A stretch of DNA of 64,000 bases, taken from assembly GCF_002814235.1 (NCBI RefSeq), contig NZ_PHSU01000011.1, positions 1-64,000 on the forward strand, given 5' to 3'. The stretch's first letter is position 1; each line of letters opens with the position of its first letter. The translations under genes were made by a program, and so were the position numbers. The notes beneath the pieces are model-generated. The model worked only from the letters and a program-made list of their open reading frames with translations, was not told the DNA's origin and did no database searches. Source of the DNA: Pseudomonas sp. QS1027. Its GTDB lineage: Bacteria; Pseudomonadota; Gammaproteobacteria; Pseudomonadales; Pseudomonadaceae. Positions 17,172 to 31,150 of the stretch are shown in pieces.

Positions 17172-20100
17172 TTACAATCCCTCCAGCTCCGCCATCAGGT
17201 CGCTCAGACGATCGACTTTCTCCTCGCTGATCTCATTGGCTTCCAGTCCGTCGATATAAGCCGCCAACGCCTCCACCGTGCCGCACTCGAACATCGCCCG
17301 CAGCGGCACATTGCGTTGCAGGACCTTCTGCACCCGTGAAGCAATCTGCGTCGCCAGCAACGAATGCCCGCCCAGCTCGAAGAAGTTGTCGCGCACACCG
17401 ACCTGCTCGACCTTCAACACCTCGGCCCAGACCCCGGCCAGGGTCTGCTCCAGTTCGTTGCGTGGAGCCAGGTAGTCCTGGCTGGCCAACTGGCCGATCT
17501 CCAGGGCCGGCAAGGCCTTGCGGTCGAGCTTGCCGTTGGCGTTCAACGGCAGCGCATCCAGCCACAACCAGTGCAACGGCACCATGTATTCCGGCAACTC
17601 GGCCCGCAAGCGCTGCCTGATCCGCTCCAGCCGCTCGTTGACACCCAGGGCCGAATCCGTCGCCACCAGGTAACCCACCAGGTGCTTGCCGTTGACCCCC
17701 TCCTGAACCCCGACCGCCGCCTCGCGGACCTCCGGCTGTTCGTGCAGGCGCGCCTCGATTTCCCCCAGTTCGATCCGGTAACCACGGATCTTCACCTGAT
17801 GGTCGATCCGCCCGACATACTCCAGCACCCCATCGACACGGCGCCGGGCCAGGTCGCCGGTGCGATACAGACGCTCGCCCGGCCCGCCGAACGGATGCGG
17901 CACAAACACCTGCGCGGTACGCAACGGGTCGCTGACATAACCGCGACCGACCCCGATCCCGGACACGCACAACTCGCCCACCGCACCCGGCGGCACCAGT
18001 TCGTCGGCACCGTCGAGCAGGTACAGACGGTTGTTGTCGGTCGGCAGGCCGATCGGCAAGTAGCTGCCACGGGTCGACGCTTCATCGACCCGGAAGAACG
18101 CCACATCGTCCGAGCACTCCGCCGGCCCATAGGCATTCACCAGCCCGACCTGTGGATAACGTTGCAACCACTGATGGGCCAGCTCGGGCGGCATTGCCTC
18201 GCCGGTCGGCAGCAAGCAGCGCAGGCCGTCAAGGCTGACCGGGTCGAGGGCCAGCATGCCCTGGATCAGCGACGGCACGCTTTCCAGCACGCTGATGCCC
18301 TGCTCCCGGACATGCTCCAGCAAACCTTGCGGATCATGGGCCAGGGCATTCGGCACGATCGCCACCTGCGCGCCGAACAACGGCGCCGCGAGGAACTGCC
18401 AGACCGAGATATCGAAGCTTTGCGAGGCCGTCTGGGCAATCACATCCGCCTCGCTCAGTTGCAGGTACGGCACCTTGCTCAACTGGTTGTTGAGCATGCC
18501 GCGCTGCTCCACCATCACGCCCTTGGGCAGGCCGGTGGAACCGGAGGTGTAGATCACGTAGGCCAGATTATCCGGACCGCTGTGGATACCCGGGTTGGAC
18601 GACGCATATCGCCCTTCCTGGACGTCTTCCCAGACCAGCAGCTTCGGTCGCAGCGGCTCGGCGAATGCCGCCAGCAAGGCCCGCGCCCGCTCCAGGCAAT
18701 CCCGGGTGCAGACCAGCAACGGCGTGCGGCTCAATTCGACGATCCGGCTCAGACGCTGGCCCGGCAGGCCCGGGTCCAGCGGCAGGTAGCCGGCGCCGGC
18801 CTTGAAGCTGCCGACGATCATGCCCAGCAGTTCCAGGCCCCGTTCGGCCAGCAGCGCGACGGGCTGGTCGAGACCGACACCGGCTTGAACCAGCGCATGT
18901 CCCAGGCGGTTGGCCGCCAGATTCAATTGCCCATAACTTTGCTGCTGATCCAGGCAGTTCGCCACGATCCGTTGCGGATGTTCGTCGACCCGCGCCTCGA
19001 ACAGCGCTACATAGCTCTGTTCCAGCGGGTAGTCCCGCTCGCTCTGGTTGCAGCCCTGCAACAGAAACTCGCGCTCGTCCTCGCCCAGCAACGGCAAGTC
19101 GGCCATATCGCCGTGCAAGCCCTCCATCAAGGCCAGCAACAGGCGTTTGAACTCGCCGAGCAGGCGCTCGATGCTGGCCTGCTCGAAATAACGCTGGTCG
19201 TAGGACAGGTGCAGACCGAGGTCATCGCCCGGATAGCAGACCGCCGTCAGCGGGAAGTTGGTGTGGGTCCGGCCCGAGTCCGAAGTGGCGTTGAAGCTCT
19301 GCGCATGGTCGAGTACCGAGACCTGCACCGGAGCGTTCTCGAACACGAACAGGCTGTCGAACAGCGGCTGGCCCTTGGGCAGTTCACTGTGCTCCTGGAT
19401 ATTCACCAGGGGCAGGTATTCGTACTCGCGCAGTTCCATATTGTGCGCCAGCAACCCGCTCAGCCAATCACGCACGCTGCAGGACACGCCGTCCTGGGGC
19501 AGCTTCACCCGCAGCGCGATGCTGTTGATAAACAGGCCGACGGTGCGTTGCATCTGCGGCATGTCCACCGGCCGACCGGCCACGGTCACGCCGAAGAGCA
19601 CGTCGCGATCACCGCTGAAACGACGCAGGACCAACGCCCAGGCCGCCTGGGCAAAGGTGTTCACGGTCAGTTGATGCTGCTGGGCCAACTCACGCAGACG
19701 AGCACCATCGCGGACATCGAGACGGGTATGGCAATCCCCTACCCGCATCCCGCCAGTAGCGCCCGCGTGCTCACGCAGGAACGGACGATCACTCGGAATA
19801 TGGGTGGCACGTTCGAAGCCTTGCAGGTTGTGTTTCCACCACTGCCGGGCCTGCACCAGGTCCTGGCGTTGCAGCCAGCCGATGTAGTCGCGGTAGCGCG
19901 GCGGCTGCACCAGTTGCGCTTCACGGCCCTCGCCCATGGCCGTGTAGATTTCAAAGAAATCGTCCATCAGCAACGAGCGGCACCAGGCATCGATGAGGAT
20001 GTGGTGGTTGCTCATCATGAACCAGTAACGCACCGCGCCGACCTTGATCAGGCGCAGGTGGAACGGCGCCTCACGGAGCAGATCGAAACCGGCCTCGCGC

Positions 20101-23100
20101 TCGCTTTCGAGCAAGGCTTGCAGACGCGGCTCATGGGTGGCCTCGGCCTCAAGACTCCAGTCCAGGTATTCGAAAGGCGTGCTGCCCGGCTTGTGGATAA
20201 CCTGCAACATGTCCTCGCCGACGTTCCAGCAGAAGGACGCGCGCAAGGCTTCGTGACGGGCGATCACCTGCTGCCAGGCCTCGGCGAAACGCTGCGGGTC
20301 CAGTTCGCTGTTGATGCGGTAGCGGTCCTGCATGTAATAGAGACCGGTGCCCGGTTCCAGCAAGGTGTGCAGCAACAGGCCTTCCTGCATCGGCGTCAGC
20401 GGGTAGACGTCCTCGATCCGCGCGGCCGGCACCGGCAGCGCATCGAGCTGCGGCTGGGTCAGGCGCGCCAGGGGGAAGTCCGACGGGGTCAGGCCGCCGT
20501 TGCCGTCGTTCAGGCAATGCTCGATCAGGCTGTCCAGCTCGCCCAGGTAAGCCTGGGCCAGTTCGGCAACGGTCTGTGGAGCGAGGCGTTCGCGGCTGAA
20601 GGTCCAGCGCAGGACCAGCTCACCGCCATACACCTGGCTGTCGATGCTCAACTCGTTGGGCAGCGGTGCTTCCGGCGAATGGGCTTGCCCGGCCGATTCG
20701 TCCAGCGGCCGGAACAGTGCCTCGTCGCCAAAGCTCTGGTCGAACTGCCCCAGGTAGTTGAAGGTGATCGCCGCCTGCGGCAAGGCCGCCATCGCCGTGC
20801 GATGCGCCGGATCGGCCAGATAGCGCAGCACGCCATAACCCAGGCCCTTGTGTGGCACGCCACGCAATTGCTCCTTGATCGCCTTGATCGAAGCGCCCTG
20901 TCCGGCAGCCTCCTCAATCAGCGATGGGGTCAGGCGCACCGGGTAGGCACTGGTGAACCAGCCCACGGTACGGGTCAGGTCGATTTCGTCGAACAGGGTT
21001 TCACGACCGTGGCCTTCGAGCTGGATCAGCGCCGAGTCGCTGCCGGTCCAGCGACAGATAACCCGCGCCAGGGCGGTCAGCAACAGATCGTTGACCTGGG
21101 TGCGATACGCCGCCGGAGCCTGTTGCAGCAAGGCCCGGGTGCGTGCCGCCGGCAGGCGCACGCTGAGGGTCTGCGCATGACGGTTCTGCAGCCCACCCTG
21201 GCGGTTCGTGCCCGGCAGCTCGGCCACGGGGCCAGCCAGTTGCGCCTGCCAGAGGGCCATTTCTTCACGCAGCGATTCACTGCCGGCATAGGCCTGCAAG
21301 CGCGCCGCCCAGTCGCGCAAGGCGCTGGTCTTGGTCGGCAGTTGCAAGGCCTGGCCGTCGATCAATTGGGCATAAGCCGTTTGCAGATCGTCCAGCAGGA
21401 TGCGCCAGGAAACGCCGTCCACCACCAGGTGATGAATCGCCAGCAGCAGGCGTTGTTCACCCTGCGGCCCGTCCACCAGCAAGGCCCGCAGCAGCGGCCC
21501 CTGTTGCAGGTCGAGGCTGCGCTGGGCTTCGCTGTACAACTCGGTGCACTGCGCCCAGTCCGTGACACGGACCTGCTGCAACACACTGACTTCCGTCGGT
21601 GCCGCGTACTCCGCCAGCCACTGGCCGTGGGGCCGGGTAAAGCTCAAGCGCAATGCGTCGTGGTGCTCCAGCAGAGTCAGCAGCGCATTTTCCAGGGCAT
21701 GGGGTTCGAGGACACGGGTCGGCGCCAGCAGGACCGCCTGGTTCCAGTGCTGACGTTCGGCAATTTCATTGTCGAAGAACCAGTGCTGGATCGGCGTCAG
21801 GCCCGAGGCGCCGCTGAGCAGGCCTTGTTCGGCGACGATCCGCTCGCTGCGGGTGGCCACCGCCGCCAGGCTTTGCACGGTCTGGTGCTGGAACAGGTCG
21901 CGGGGGCTGAAATGAATACCCTGCGCCCGCGCCCTGCTGACCACCTGGATCGACAGGATCGAGTCGCCGCCCAGTTCGAAGAAGTTGTCGTGCAGACCAA
22001 CTTGCGAGAGGTTCAGCACTTCGCTCCAGATCGCCGCCAGGGACTGCTCCAGTTCGTTGCTTGGCGCCACATAGTGCTGGCGATTGAGCGCCGGGTCCGG
22101 TGCCGGCAAGGCGCGGCGATCCAGCTTGCCGTTGCCGGTCAGCGGCATCTGCTCCAGCAGGATCAGGTGCGCGGGGACCATATAGTCCGGCAGTTGGCGC
22201 TTGAGATGCAGCTTGAGGGCTTCGCGCAAGGCAGCCTGTTCGCTCTCGCCCTGCTCGGCCACGTCACTGGTCAGATACGCCGCCAGTTGTCGACCGCCCG
22301 GCATTTCCAGGGCGAGAACCACCGCCTCGCGAATCGCCGGATGTTCCAGCAGACGGTTTTCGATCTCCCCCAGCTCGATGCGGAAACCGCGAATCTTCAC
22401 CTGATGGTCGACCCGTCCCAGGTACTCGACCTGGCCGTCGGCCAGTTGCCGGACCCGGTCGCCGGTGCGGTACAGGCGTCCGCCATTGGTCGAGAACGGA
22501 TCGGCGACAAAACGCTCGGCGGTCATGCCGGGACGCTCGTGGTAACCCTGGGCCAGGCCCGCGCCGCCGACATACAGCTCGCCGGTAGCGCCTTGTGGCA
22601 GCAGCGCCAGGTCCTCATCGAGGATGAACGCCACCCGCGCACCGACCACGCGACCAATCGGCACGCTGGCGGCGCCCTCCTCCAACTGCTCGGGAGCAAG
22701 ACTGGCCAGGGGCATGACCACGGTTTCCGTCGGGCCGTAGGCATTGAAGAACAGCCGGGGCTTGAAGGCTACGCGAATCCGCTGCAGGTGCTCGCCGGTC
22801 AGGGCTTCGCCGCCAGTGATGCACAGGCGCACCGGCAAGGTCCGCTCCTGGGTCGCCAGCCATTGGGCCAACTGGCTGCCATAGCTGGGGGTAAAACCGA
22901 GGACATTGACCCGCTGCTCGTCGATCAGTTGGCAGATCTGCTCGGCATCCCATTGTCCCTGGGCCCGCAGCACCACTCGGGCACCGCTGAGCAGCGGCAC
23001 CAGCAGGCGCTCGGTGGCGGCATCGAAGTTGATCGAATAGAAATGCAGCTCGCAATCGTCGGGCTGCATCTCGAAACGCCGGATCACCGCCTGGCAATGC

Positions 23101-26100
23101 ATGGCGATTTCGCCATGGGACACCACCACGCCCTTGGGCTTGCCGGTGGAGCCGGAGGTGTAGATCAGATACGCCTGATGCTGCGGCAGGTTGATAAACG
23201 GCAGCTCGGTGGCGGGATAGTCGGCCAGGGCCGCGGCGTCTTGTTCCAGGCACCAGCTCGCCACGCCGCTCGGCAGGGGTCCGAGGGCATCGAGCAACGC
23301 CGTGTGGCTCAGCAACAAGCCGACGCCGCTGTCTTCAATCATGTAATGCAGGCGGTCCAGTGGGTATTCCGGGTCCAGCGGCACATAGGCGCCGCCGGCC
23401 TTGAGAATCGCCAGCAGGCCGACCACCAGGTCCAGCGAGCGCTCCAGTGCCAGGCCGACCCGCACCTGCGGGCCGACGCCCTGCTCGCGCAGGCGCCAGG
23501 CCAGGCGATTGGCGCGACGGTCGAGTTCACCGTAGCTCAGGGTTTCGCCGGCAAAGGTCAGCGCCGCAGCGTCCGGGCGGGCCAGGACCTGTTGGCCGAA
23601 CAGGCTCTGGATGCATTGGTCCAGGCGCTGTTCGCCGGCTTCGATGGCCAGGCTGTCGTGCAACGCCTGCTGCTCCTCGGCCTGCAACAGCGGCAGCTCG
23701 CAGAGGCGTTGTTGCGGGTCGTCCAGCAAGGCCTGCAACAGGTTGCGCCAATGGCCGGCCATACGGGCGATACGCGGTTCGTCGAACAGATCGGTGCTGT
23801 AGGTCAGGCAGCAACCCAGGCGCTGGTCGAGGTCGGTGACTTCCAGGTTGAGGTCGAACTTGGTCGCCCGGGCATCGTTGACCAGGTACTCCACGCTCAT
23901 CTCGCCCAGACGCCGGCTTTGCTGGAACTCCCAGCGCTGCACATTGCACATCACCTGGAACAGCGGGTTGTAGGCCGCGCTGCGGGGCGGTTGCAGGGCC
24001 TCGACCAGTTGATCGAACGGCAGGTCCTGATGGGACTGGCCTTCGATCACGGTATGCCGGACCTGCTCGAACAGTTCACCGACACGCATCTGGCCGTCGA
24101 GCTGGCAACGCAGCACCTGGGTGTTGAGGAAGGCGCCGATCAAGCCTTCGCTTTCCGGGCGGATCCGGTTGGCCACCGGTGCGCCGATGCGCAGGTCGCC
24201 CTGGCCGCTGTAGCGATAGAGCAGCACGGCCAGGGCGGCGGTCATGGTCATGAACAGGGTCAGGCCGTGTTCGGCATTGAAGCTGCGAACCCGTGCGGCC
24301 AGGGCGTCGTCGAGGTCGAAGCGGTACAGCTCGCCACGGTGGCTTTGCAGCGGTGGCCGCGGACGATCGCCGGGCAGCTCGAGCAACGGGTGTTCGTTGC
24401 CCAGTTGCGCGGTCCAGTAGTCCAGCTGACGCTGGCGCTCGCCGGACTCCAGCCATTCGCGCTGCCAGGCGCTGTAGTCCAGGTATTGCACCGCCAGCGG
24501 GGCCAACGGCGACTCACGGCCTTCGACAAAGGCTTCATAGAGCGCGCTCAGTTCGCGGGCGAAGATATCCATCGCCCAGCCTTCGGTGACGATATGGTGC
24601 AGGGTCAGGACGAAATAATGTTCCTGCTCCCCGGCCTTGACCAGGCAGGCGCGCAGCAAGGGTCCGGTTTCCAGGTCGAATGGCCGGTGCGCCTCGCTGT
24701 CCGCCAGTTGTTGCAGACGCTGCTCGCGGATGGCGGGGTCGAAGGCGGAGAAATCCTTCAGGGCCAGGCTCAGGCCGGTTTCGGCGGCAACCTGCTGACA
24801 GGCAACGCCATCCACGCTCGGGAAGGTCGTGCGCAGGGTTTCGTGACGCAGGATCAGCGCCTGCAAGGCCGCCTCGAAACTGGCCAGGTCGAACACACCC
24901 CTGAAGCGCGCCATGCCACCGACGTTGTAGGCCGGGCTGTCCGGCTCCATCTGCCAGAGGAACCACATGCGCTGCTGGGAATAGGACAAGGGCACCGGCC
25001 GGCTGCGGTCGACCGGCAGGATCGCGGTTTGCAGGTTACGGCGACCGGAACCCTGGATCAGCCGGATCCGTTCGGCAAAGGCCCCCAGTTCGCTGGCTTC
25101 GAACAGCACCCGCAACGGCAGCTCGACATCGCAGGCCTGGCGGGTGCGGGAGATGATCTGGGTGGCCAGCAACGAATGACCGCCGAGGGCAAAGAAGTCG
25201 TCCCGCAGGCCGATACGCGGCTGGCCGAGCACTTCGCGCCAGATCGCGGCGATCTGCTGCTCCAGCGCGCTTTGCGGCTCAAGATGCTCGCGCACCTGCC
25301 ACTGCGGTTCCGGCAGGGCCTGGCGATCCAGCTTGCCGCTGGGGCTCAGGGGCATGGCGTCGAGGCGCACCAGTTGCGAGGGCACCATATAGTCTGGCAA
25401 CTCGGCGGCCAGTGCGTTCTTGAGGCGTTCGTTCTGTTGCGCTTCGGGCTCGGTGCTGGCGAGGCTGGTGTAGTAGCCGATCAACTGCGCACCGGCCGCG
25501 GTTTCGCGTACCAGCACCACGGCCTGGACCACCTCTTCATGGGCCAGCAGCCGCGCTTCGATTTCCTGCGGTTCCAGGCGGAAACCGCGCAATTTGACCT
25601 GCTGGTCGAGACGTCCGAGGTATTCCAGCACGCCGTCGGCATTCCAGCGTACCCGGTCGCCGGTACGGTACAGACGCGCGCCCGCCTCTCCCAGTGGGTC
25701 GGCGACAAAGCGCTCGGCCGTCAGCCCCGGCCGTCCCAGATAACCCCGGGCCAGACCGATACCGCCAATGCACAGCTCCCCGGGAACACCGGCGGGCAGC
25801 GGATTGAGGTCGGCATCGAGGACCCGGGCAATCACATTGCCCAGCGGCCGGCCGATGGGCGAACGCTCGCCGTCCGTGACCTGGCAGTGCCAGTGGGTCA
25901 CGTTGATCGCGGTTTCGGTCGGGCCATAGCGGTTGTGCAACTGCACATTCGGCAAGGCTTCCAGGGTCCGGTCGCGCAGCTCGGCGGGCAAGGCTTCGCC
26001 ACCGGAAAACAGCCGCCGCAAACTGCCGCAAGCGGACACCTGCGGCTCATGAACGAAAAGTTGCAGCAGTGCCGGGACGAAGTGCAGCGTGGTCACGCCG

Positions 26101-29100
26101 TAGGTCTGCACCAGTTGCGCGATACGCTGCGGGTCACGGTGTTCGCCGGGGCCGGCGAGCACCAGGCGGCAGCCGCTGATCAGCGGCCAGAAGCATTCCC
26201 AGACCGATACGTCGAAGCTGATGGGGGCCTTCTGCATCAGCACATCGCTGTCATCCAGCGCGTAGGTCGCCTGCATCCATTGCAGGCGCTCGGCCAGGGC
26301 CGCGTGGGTGTTACCGACGCCCTTGGGCTGGCCGGTGGAGCCGGAGGTATAGATCACATAGGCGAGGTGCTCGCCGTCAAGGTGCAAGCCCGGTGCCTGG
26401 CTCGGCCAGGTGTCGAGCTTGAGCAGGTCGAGGGCGATGGCGCTGACCCCGGGAGCTACCGGCAAGCCGTCGAGCAGATGACTCTGGGTCAGCAGCAGTT
26501 CGACGCCGCTGTCGGCGAGCATGTAGGCCAGGCGCTCGGCCGGATAGTCCGGATCCAGCGGCACATAGGCGCCGCCGGCCTTGATGATGGCGAGCAGGCC
26601 GATCAGCAGTTGCGGCGAACGCTCGACGGCGATGGCCACCCGCACGTCCGGGCCGACGCCCTTGTCCCGCAGGTAGTGGGCCAGGCGGTTGGCCTGGGTG
26701 TGCAGGGTGGCGAAGTCGAGACTGCCGCCCTCCCACTGCAGGGCAATGCGTTCCGGAGTCAGCCGGGCCTGTTGTTCGAGCAGCTCCGGCAGCCATTGCC
26801 GGGCCGGGGCACAGGCCGCCGCGCCCCATTCGATCTGCCGTGCCTGTTCAGCGTTATCCAGCAGCTGTACATCGGCAAGCGCCCGTTGCGGCTGGGCACA
26901 GACCTCACGCAGCAGGCTGACGAAATGTCCGGCCAGACGCTCGATAGTCGACGCGTCGAATAGCTCGTCGGCGTAGTCGAAGGACAGGCTCAGGCGCCCG
27001 CTGCGGTCTTCCTCGCTGTGCAATTGCAGGTCGAACTTGGCTTCGCGGCTGTGCCAGGGCAACTCGTCGGCCAGCAGGCCGGGCAAGCGGCGCAAGGCCC
27101 CGAGGTCACGCTGCTGGTGGTTGAAGAGGACCTGGAACAGGCCCTGCTCGCGCGCCTGCGGGAAGGCTTCGAGCAGTTGTTCGAACGGCAGGTCCTGATT
27201 CGCCTGGGCTTCGAGGGTGGCCTGGCGGGTGCGGGCCAACAGCTCGCTGAACGGCAGGCGCGCCTCCAGCTCGACCCGCAGCACCAGGGTGTTGATAAAG
27301 AAGCCGATCAGCCCCTGGGTTTCCAGGCGCGGACGGTTGGCGCTGGGCACGCCGATGCGAATGTCCTGCTGGCCGCTGTAGCGGTGCAGCAGGCTCTGGA
27401 ACGCCGACAGCAGCAACATGAACGGCGTCGACTCGAAGGCCTGGGCGGTCTGGCGCACGGCTTCGCCCAGGGCCTTGTCCAGGCGCAGGGTCAAGCGTTC
27501 GGCGCTATGGCGTTTTTGCGCCGAGCGCGGGTGATCGGTGGCCAGGCTCAGGGTCGGCAGTTCGTCGCCGCCCAGGCGGGCTTTCCAGTAATCCAGCTGC
27601 CGCCGGCCTTCGCCCTGGGCCAGCCATTGGCGCTGCCAGCCGGCGTAGTCGGCGTACTGCAGGGATAGCGGCGCCAGCTCCGCGACCTGGCCTTGGGCCG
27701 CCGCGGCGTAAAGCCGGGCGAACTCGTCCATCAGGATATTCAGCGACCAGCCGTCGGCGATGATGTGGTGCATCGTCACCAGCAACTGATGTTCCTGTTC
27801 GTCCAGGCGCACCAGCGTCACCCACAGCAGCGGGCCGTTTTCCAGGTCGAACTGGCTGTGTGCTTCATCCTCGCGGATTTGTCGGGCGCGGGCTTCACGG
27901 GCCTCGGCGGGCAAGTCGCCGAGGTCGATGCATTGCAATTCGAAAGTGGCCTTGGCCTCGATGCGTTGCAGGGCCTGACCGTCGCGCTCGAGGAAACGTG
28001 TGCGCAGGGATTCGTGGCGGTCGATCAATTGCTGGAAGCTGCTGCGCAGTGCTGCTTCATCCAGCTCGCCGCGCAGGCGCAGGGCACCGGGAATCGTATA
28101 GGCGCTGCTCTGCGGGTCCAGCTGCCAGAGGAACCACAGGCGGTTCTGGGCCAGGGATTGCGGCAGGTCCTGGTTACGCGCCAAAGGAGCAATTGCGCCC
28201 TGGGCCAGGCCGCCGTCCTGCTGCAAGCGCGCCACTTGTGCGCTGAAGTCGCCGAGGGTCGGCGCTTCGAACAACAGGCGCAGGTTCAGCTCGATACCCA
28301 AGGCCTCGCGCAGACGGGCCACCACCTGGGTCGCCAGGATCGAGTTGCCGCCCAACAGGAAGAAATGGTCGTCGCTGGCAACTTGCGTCACCTGCAACAG
28401 CTCGGACCAGATTCGGCCGATCAGGGCTTGCAGTTCATCGCCGGCGTTATCCGCCGCCAGGGCGACGTCCGGCTCCGCGCCTGTCGTGCGATCCGGGAAG
28501 ACGGCATAGGCGTCGAGGCTGCCATCGGCCAGGCGGTTGCGGCAGGCCGAACGTTGCAACTTGCCGCTGGAGGTTTTCGGCAAAGCGCCGGGATTGAGCA
28601 GCACCACCACGCTCGGCGCCTGCTGATACGCCTCGGCCACGGCCTGGCGGATCGCCTTGATCAGGGCCTCCGGCGGCAGGATCTTGCGCACGCTGCGGCT
28701 GATCTCGGCGGCGATGCCGATGCCTTCCTCGCCCTGTTCGGTGACCGCAAACGCCGCCACCCGACCTTTGCGCACCACCTCCACTTCCCGCTCGATGGTC
28801 TTTTCGATGTCCTGGGGATACAGGTTGTGACCGCGCACGATCAGCATGTCCTTCAGGCGCCCGGTGATATACAGCTCGCCGTCGCGCAGGAAACCCAGGT
28901 CGCCGGTGCGCAGCCAGGTCGCCCCGGCGTGCTCGACAAAGGTCTTGGCCGAGGCTTCGGGGTTGCGCCAGTAGCCCAGGGCGATACTCGGCCCGGTGGC
29001 CCAGACCTCACCGACCTGGTTGTCGGCCAGCACTTGCAGGGTGTTCGGTTCGACCACCTGCACGGCATGCCCGGGCTGGCCGGTGCCACAACTCATCACC

Positions 29101-30203
29101 GCGTTGCCGTTGCCCGGCTGCGCGCGATTCTGCGTCAACGCCAGATCATCCAGGCGCAGCGCGGGAATACCCCGGCCACGCTGGCCACCGGCGACAAACA
29201 AGGTGGCTTCCGCCAGGCCGTAGGACGCAAACCAGGCATCGGCGCTGAAACCGCACGGCGCGAATTGCTCGGCGAAACGCTCCAGGGTGTCGAGGCGGAT
29301 CGGCTCGGAACCGGAATAGGCGACGCGCCAGCGGCTCAGGTCCAGGCGCGCCAGCGCGCTGTCACTGACCCGCTCGCTGCACAGCCGATAGGCGAAGTCC
29401 GGGCCGCCGCTGATGGTGCCGCCGTATTCGCTGATCGCTTCCAGCCAGCGCAACGGGCGAGCGAGGAAATAGGCCGGCGACATCAGTACACAGGGCACGC
29501 CGCTGAAGATCGGTTGCAGCAGCCCGCCGATCAGGCCCATGTCGTGGTAGAGCGGCAGCCAGCTGACGATGACGTCATCGGGATTGAGATCGATACCAAA
29601 ACCGCGGCGGATCAGCAGTTCGTTGGCCACCAGGTTGCCGTGGCTGACCTGCACGCCCTTGGGCAACGCGGTGGAACCCGAGGTGTATTGCAGGAAGGCG
29701 ATATCGTCGGCGTGCAGTTCCGGCTGACTCCAGTGGGCGGCCAGCGCGCTGTCCAACTGATCGACACAGAGCAGGCCCGGGGCATCGGCGGCGGACAACT
29801 CGCCCATCTGCAACAGCGGTTCGCGCAGGGCCTCCTGGGTCAGGACCAGGCGCGGCTCGGCATCGGCGATGATCGACAGCAGGCGTTCCTGATGGTGACG
29901 ACGGGCGGACTCCGGCGGATAGGCCGGCACCGCGATCACGCCGGCGTACAGGCAGCCGAAGAACGCCGCGACGTAGTCCGGGCCGCTGGGAAACAGCAGG
30001 ACCGCGCGATCCCCGACCTCGGCCCGCGCCTGCAAGGCTGCCGCAATGGTCCGCGCCCGCAGGTCCAGGTCGCGGTAACTGAGCACCGCGCCCTGTTCCT
30101 GGTTCTCGGCGAGAAAACGCAAGGCCAGCCGCTCCGGCGTCTGCGCCGCGCGACGTTGAAGGGCCTGGGCCAGGGTGCTGGGGAGGTCGAACGCATCCAT
30201 CAT
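17172..30203 (-). CDS. pvdL: Pyoverdine chromophore nonribosomal peptide synthetase PvdL
   Basis: PvdL starts pyoverdine assembly: it loads a fatty acid, then joins Glu, D-Tyr and diaminobutyrate. The visible order is acyl-CoA ligase (about 1-590), carrier T1 (GGNSI about 617), C2 (HHIIADG about 811), A2 (YTSGSTG about 1285), T2 (GGHSL about 1674), C3 (HHIVTEG about 1871), A3 (about 2347), T3 (GGDSI about 2741), epimerase E (HHLVVDG about 2927), C4 (HHILIDA about 3403), A4 (about 3884), and T4 (GGHSL about 4274). T3 has the Asp-Ser form typical of carriers before an epimerase. There is no thioesterase, as the chain passes on to the next synthetase. ATG 30203 (4343 aa) has AGGA upstream; the frame continues 56 codons further without support. 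Module substrates are from family knowledge. pvdG lies 100 bases upstream, with no PvdS box between. Confidence 0.97.
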   Translation of the reverse strand: MMDAFDLPSTLAQALQRRAAQTPERLALRFLAENQEQGAVLSYRDLDLRARTIAAALQARAEVGDRAVLLFPSGPDYVAAFFGCLYAGVIAVPAYPPESARRHHQERLLSIIADAEPRLVLTQEALREPLLQMGELSAADAPGLLCVDQLDSALAAHWSQPELHADDIAFLQYTSGSTALPKGVQVSHGNLVANELLIRRGFGIDLNPDDVIVSWLPLYHDMGLIGGLLQPIFSGVPCVLMSPAYFLARPLRWLEAISEYGGTISGGPDFAYRLCSERVSDSALARLDLSRWRVAYSGSEPIRLDTLERFAEQFAPCGFSADAWFASYGLAEATLFVAGGQRGRGIPALRLDDLALTQNRAQPGNGNAVMSCGTGQPGHAVQVVEPNTLQVLADNQVGEVWATGPSIALGYWRNPEASAKTFVEHAGATWLRTGDLGFLRDGELYITGRLKDMLIVRGHNLYPQDIEKTIEREVEVVRKGRVAAFAVTEQGEEGIGIAAEISRSVRKILPPEALIKAIRQAVAEAYQQAPSVVVLLNPGALPKTSSGKLQRSACRNRLADGSLDAYAVFPDRTTGAEPDVALAADNAGDELQALIGRIWSELLQVTQVASDDHFFLLGGNSILATQVVARLREALGIELNLRLLFEAPTLGDFSAQVARLQQDGGLAQGAIAPLARNQDLPQSLAQNRLWFLWQLDPQSSAYTIPGALRLRGELDEAALRSSFQQLIDRHESLRTRFLERDGQALQRIEAKATFELQCIDLGDLPAEAREARARQIREDEAHSQFDLENGPLLWVTLVRLDEQEHQLLVTMHHIIADGWSLNILMDEFARLYAAAAQGQVAELAPLSLQYADYAGWQRQWLAQGEGRRQLDYWKARLGGDELPTLSLATDHPRSAQKRHSAERLTLRLDKALGEAVRQTAQAFESTPFMLLLSAFQSLLHRYSGQQDIRIGVPSANRPRLETQGLIGFFINTLVLRVELEARLPFSELLARTRQATLEAQANQDLPFEQLLEAFPQAREQGLFQVLFNHQQRDLGALRRLPGLLADELPWHSREAKFDLQLHSEEDRSGRLSLSFDYADELFDASTIERLAGHFVSLLREVCAQPQRALADVQLLDNAEQARQIEWGAAACAPARQWLPELLEQQARLTPERIALQWEGGSLDFATLHTQANRLAHYLRDKGVGPDVRVAIAVERSPQLLIGLLAIIKAGGAYVPLDPDYPAERLAYMLADSGVELLLTQSHLLDGLPVAPGVSAIALDLLKLDTWPSQAPGLHLDGEHLAYVIYTSGSTGQPKGVGNTHAALAERLQWMQATYALDDSDVLMQKAPISFDVSVWECFWPLISGCRLVLAGPGEHRDPQRIAQLVQTYGVTTLHFVPALLQLFVHEPQVSACGSLRRLFSGGEALPAELRDRTLEALPNVQLHNRYGPTETAINVTHWHCQVTDGERSPIGRPLGNVIARVLDADLNPLPAGVPGELCIGGIGLARGYLGRPGLTAERFVADPLGEAGARLYRTGDRVRWNADGVLEYLGRLDQQVKLRGFRLEPQEIEARLLAHEEVVQAVVLVRETAAGAQLIGYYTSLASTEPEAQQNERLKNALAAELPDYMVPSQLVRLDAMPLSPSGKLDRQALPEPQWQVREHLEPQSALEQQIAAIWREVLGQPRIGLRDDFFALGGHSLLATQIISRTRQACDVELPLRVLFEASELGAFAERIRLIQGSGRRNLQTAILPVDRSRPVPLSYSQQRMWFLWQMEPDSPAYNVGGMARFRGVFDLASFEAALQALILRHETLRTTFPSVDGVACQQVAAETGLSLALKDFSAFDPAIREQRLQQLADSEAHRPFDLETGPLLRACLVKAGEQEHYFVLTLHHIVTEGWAMDIFARELSALYEAFVEGRESPLAPLAVQYLDYSAWQREWLESGERQRQLDYWTAQLGNEHPLLELPGDRPRPPLQSHRGELYRFDLDDALAARVRSFNAEHGLTLFMTMTAALAVLLYRYSGQGDLRIGAPVANRIRPESEGLIGAFLNTQVLRCQLDGQMRVGELFEQVRHTVIEGQSHQDLPFDQLVEALQPPRSAAYNPLFQVMCNVQRWEFQQSRRLGEMSVEYLVNDARATKFDLNLEVTDLDQRLGCCLTYSTDLFDEPRIARMAGHWRNLLQALLDDPQQRLCELPLLQAEEQQALHDSLAIEAGEQRLDQCIQSLFGQQVLARPDAAALTFAGETLSYGELDRRANRLAWRLREQGVGPQVRVGLALERSLDLVVGLLAILKAGGAYVPLDPEYPLDRLHYMIEDSGVGLLLSHTALLDALGPLPSGVASWCLEQDAAALADYPATELPFINLPQHQAYLIYTSGSTGKPKGVVVSHGEIAMHCQAVIRRFEMQPDDCELHFYSINFDAATERLLVPLLSGARVVLRAQGQWDAEQICQLIDEQRVNVLGFTPSYGSQLAQWLATQERTLPVRLCITGGEALTGEHLQRIRVAFKPRLFFNAYGPTETVVMPLASLAPEQLEEGAASVPIGRVVGARVAFILDEDLALLPQGATGELYVGGAGLAQGYHERPGMTAERFVADPFSTNGGRLYRTGDRVRQLADGQVEYLGRVDHQVKIRGFRIELGEIENRLLEHPAIREAVVLALEMPGGRQLAAYLTSDVAEQGESEQAALREALKLHLKRQLPDYMVPAHLILLEQMPLTGNGKLDRRALPAPDPALNRQHYVAPSNELEQSLAAIWSEVLNLSQVGLHDNFFELGGDSILSIQVVSRARAQGIHFSPRDLFQHQTVQSLAAVATRSERIVAEQGLLSGASGLTPIQHWFFDNEIAERQHWNQAVLLAPTRVLEPHALENALLTLLEHHDALRLSFTRPHGQWLAEYAAPTEVSVLQQVRVTDWAQCTELYSEAQRSLDLQQGPLLRALLVDGPQGEQRLLLAIHHLVVDGVSWRILLDDLQTAYAQLIDGQALQLPTKTSALRDWAARLQAYAGSESLREEMALWQAQLAGPVAELPGTNRQGGLQNRHAQTLSVRLPAARTRALLQQAPAAYRTQVNDLLLTALARVICRWTGSDSALIQLEGHGRETLFDEIDLTRTVGWFTSAYPVRLTPSLIEEAAGQGASIKAIKEQLRGVPHKGLGYGVLRYLADPAHRTAMAALPQAAITFNYLGQFDQSFGDEALFRPLDESAGQAHSPEAPLPNELSIDSQVYGGELVLRWTFSRERLAPQTVAELAQAYLGELDSLIEHCLNDGNGGLTPSDFPLARLTQPQLDALPVPAARIEDVYPLTPMQEGLLLHTLLEPGTGLYYMQDRYRINSELDPQRFAEAWQQVIARHEALRASFCWNVGEDMLQVIHKPGSTPFEYLDWSLEAEATHEPRLQALLESEREAGFDLLREAPFHLRLIKVGAVRYWFMMSNHHILIDAWCRSLLMDDFFEIYTAMGEGREAQLVQPPRYRDYIGWLQRQDLVQARQWWKHNLQGFERATHIPSDRPFLREHAGATGGMRVGDCHTRLDVRDGARLRELAQQHQLTVNTFAQAAWALVLRRFSGDRDVLFGVTVAGRPVDMPQMQRTVGLFINSIALRVKLPQDGVSCSVRDWLSGLLAHNMELREYEYLPLVNIQEHSELPKGQPLFDSLFVFENAPVQVSVLDHAQSFNATSDSGRTHTNFPLTAVCYPGDDLGLHLSYDQRYFEQASIERLLGEFKRLLLALMEGLHGDMADLPLLGEDEREFLLQGCNQSERDYPLEQSYVALFEARVDEHPQRIVANCLDQQQSYGQLNLAANRLGHALVQAGVGLDQPVALLAERGLELLGMIVGSFKAGAGYLPLDPGLPGQRLSRIVELSRTPLLVCTRDCLERARALLAAFAEPLRPKLLVWEDVQEGRYASSNPGIHSGPDNLAYVIYTSGSTGLPKGVMVEQRGMLNNQLSKVPYLQLSEADVIAQTASQSFDISVWQFLAAPLFGAQVAIVPNALAHDPQGLLEHVREQGISVLESVPSLIQGMLALDPVSLDGLRCLLPTGEAMPPELAHQWLQRYPQVGLVNAYGPAECSDDVAFFRVDEASTRGSYLPIGLPTDNNRLYLLDGADELVPPGAVGELCVSGIGVGRGYVSDPLRTAQVFVPHPFGGPGERLYRTGDLARRRVDGVLEYVGRIDHQVKIRGYRIELGEIEARLHEQPEVREAAVGVQEGVNGKHLVGYLVATDSALGVNERLERIRQRLRAELPEYMVPLHWLWLDALPLNANGKLDRKALPALEIGQLASQDYLAPRNELEQTLAGVWAEVLKVEQVGVRDNFFELGGHSLLATQIASRVQKVLQRNVPLRAMFECGTVEALAAYIDGLEANEISEEKVDRLSDLMAELEGL

Positions 30204-30303
30204 GGTATTCCTGCCTGAAGTCGGCTTGCCCGGAGTCTTGAGGCGGGCAGGCCGATTGAATATGAGACGTGAAAAGACAAAAGGTGAGGCGCAAGGCCCC
30301 CGG

Positions 30304-31062
30304 TCAGCCCGTCGCCCAGGCCAACTGACGCCGCGCGCCGTTGCGCCAGCGGGCCAGGTGCTCGTCGGCATAACGCCGCAGGCAACGCAGCAGCGCGGCT
30401 TCCTGATCGATCAGGTAGAAGTGGTGGCCGTCGAACAGGTCCAGGGAGAAACCGGTGCTGGTCTCTTCCTGCCAGTCGAGCAGCTCATCGGCGCGGACGC
30501 TGTCCTGCTTGCCGCCGAACACATGGATCGGCAACGGCAGCGGCGTGCGCTGGCCGTAGCTGAAACTGCCGCAAAGCAGGAAGTCGGCGCGCAGGATCGG
30601 CAGCATCAGTTGCATCAGGTCGCGGTTGGCCAGGGTTTCCTCGGCCGTGCCCTTGAGTTCGCGCAGGCGTTCGAGCAACTGCTCATCGGTTTTCGCCACG
30701 GCGTACTGGCTGACATCGCGCCGCGCCGGCCCGGCGGTCGCCGAGACGAAGAGCGCCAACGGCAGCGGCAAGCCACGCGCGTGCAGGACATGCAGCAACT
30801 CGAACGCCAGCAGGCCGCCGAGACTGTGACCGAACACCGCGTAGGGCTGGTCGAGGTCAACGGCGATCTCGTCGGCCAGTTGCCCGGCCAGGCTCTTGAT
30901 ATCGCTTTGCAGCGGCTGGTTCATGCGCATGCCACGCCCCGGCAACTCCAGCGGCGAGACCAGCAGCCACTGCGGCAGCTTGCGCCGCCAGCGGTGGTAG
31001 AACGTGGCGCTGGCACCGGAGTAAGGAAGGCAGAACAGTCGCAGCCCGGGGGACGTGTTCAT
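30304..31062 (-). CDS. pvdG: Type II thioesterase PvdG of pyoverdine synthesis
   Basis: This 252-residue alpha/beta hydrolase has the nucleophile elbow GHSLGG, the N-terminal [10 protein letters not shown] typical of external thioesterases, and a late catalytic His in DGHHFYLID. Such enzymes remove wrong or stalled acyl groups from carrier domains of nonribosomal synthetases, here PvdL and its partners. I choose ATG 31062, where the hydrolase fold begins ([16 protein letters not shown]), with AGGGTGG upstream; the frame runs 52 codons further to 31218 across the promoter box. It is the first gene of a likely pvdG-pvdL transcript and divergent from pvdS. Confidence 0.95.
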   Translation of the reverse strand: MNTSPGLRLFCLPYSGASATFYHRWRRKLPQWLLVSPLELPGRGMRMNQPLQSDIKSLAGQLADEIAVDLDQPYAVFGHSLGGLLAFELLHVLHARGLPLPLALFVSATAGPARRDVSQYAVAKTDEQLLERLRELKGTAEETLANRDLMQLMLPILRADFLLCGSFSYGQRTPLPLPIHVFGGKQDSVRADELLDWQEETSTGFSLDLFDGHHFYLIDQEAALLRCLRRYADEHLARWRNGARRQLAWATG

Positions 31063-31150
31063 GCCCAGCCACCCTTGATGAAAACCATGTCGCCCTCCTC
31101 GAAGATACCGATCCTGAGCCGTGCGGGTGCTCGGCCTGTTCTCCATGAGA

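Noticed and set aside
17364..26963. A 3199-codon open frame on the plus strand, fully antisense to pvdL
   Set aside because: It mirrors the pvdL reading frame; high GC at third codon positions removes stops from the antisense frame. The translation is low-complexity (rich in Gln, Arg, Ala, Gly, His), shows no domain, and repeats with the modular repeats of pvdL.
27693..30218. An 841-codon open frame antisense to the 5' part of pvdL
   Set aside because: Same composition effect opposite a strongly supported gene; no ribosome site or family motif.
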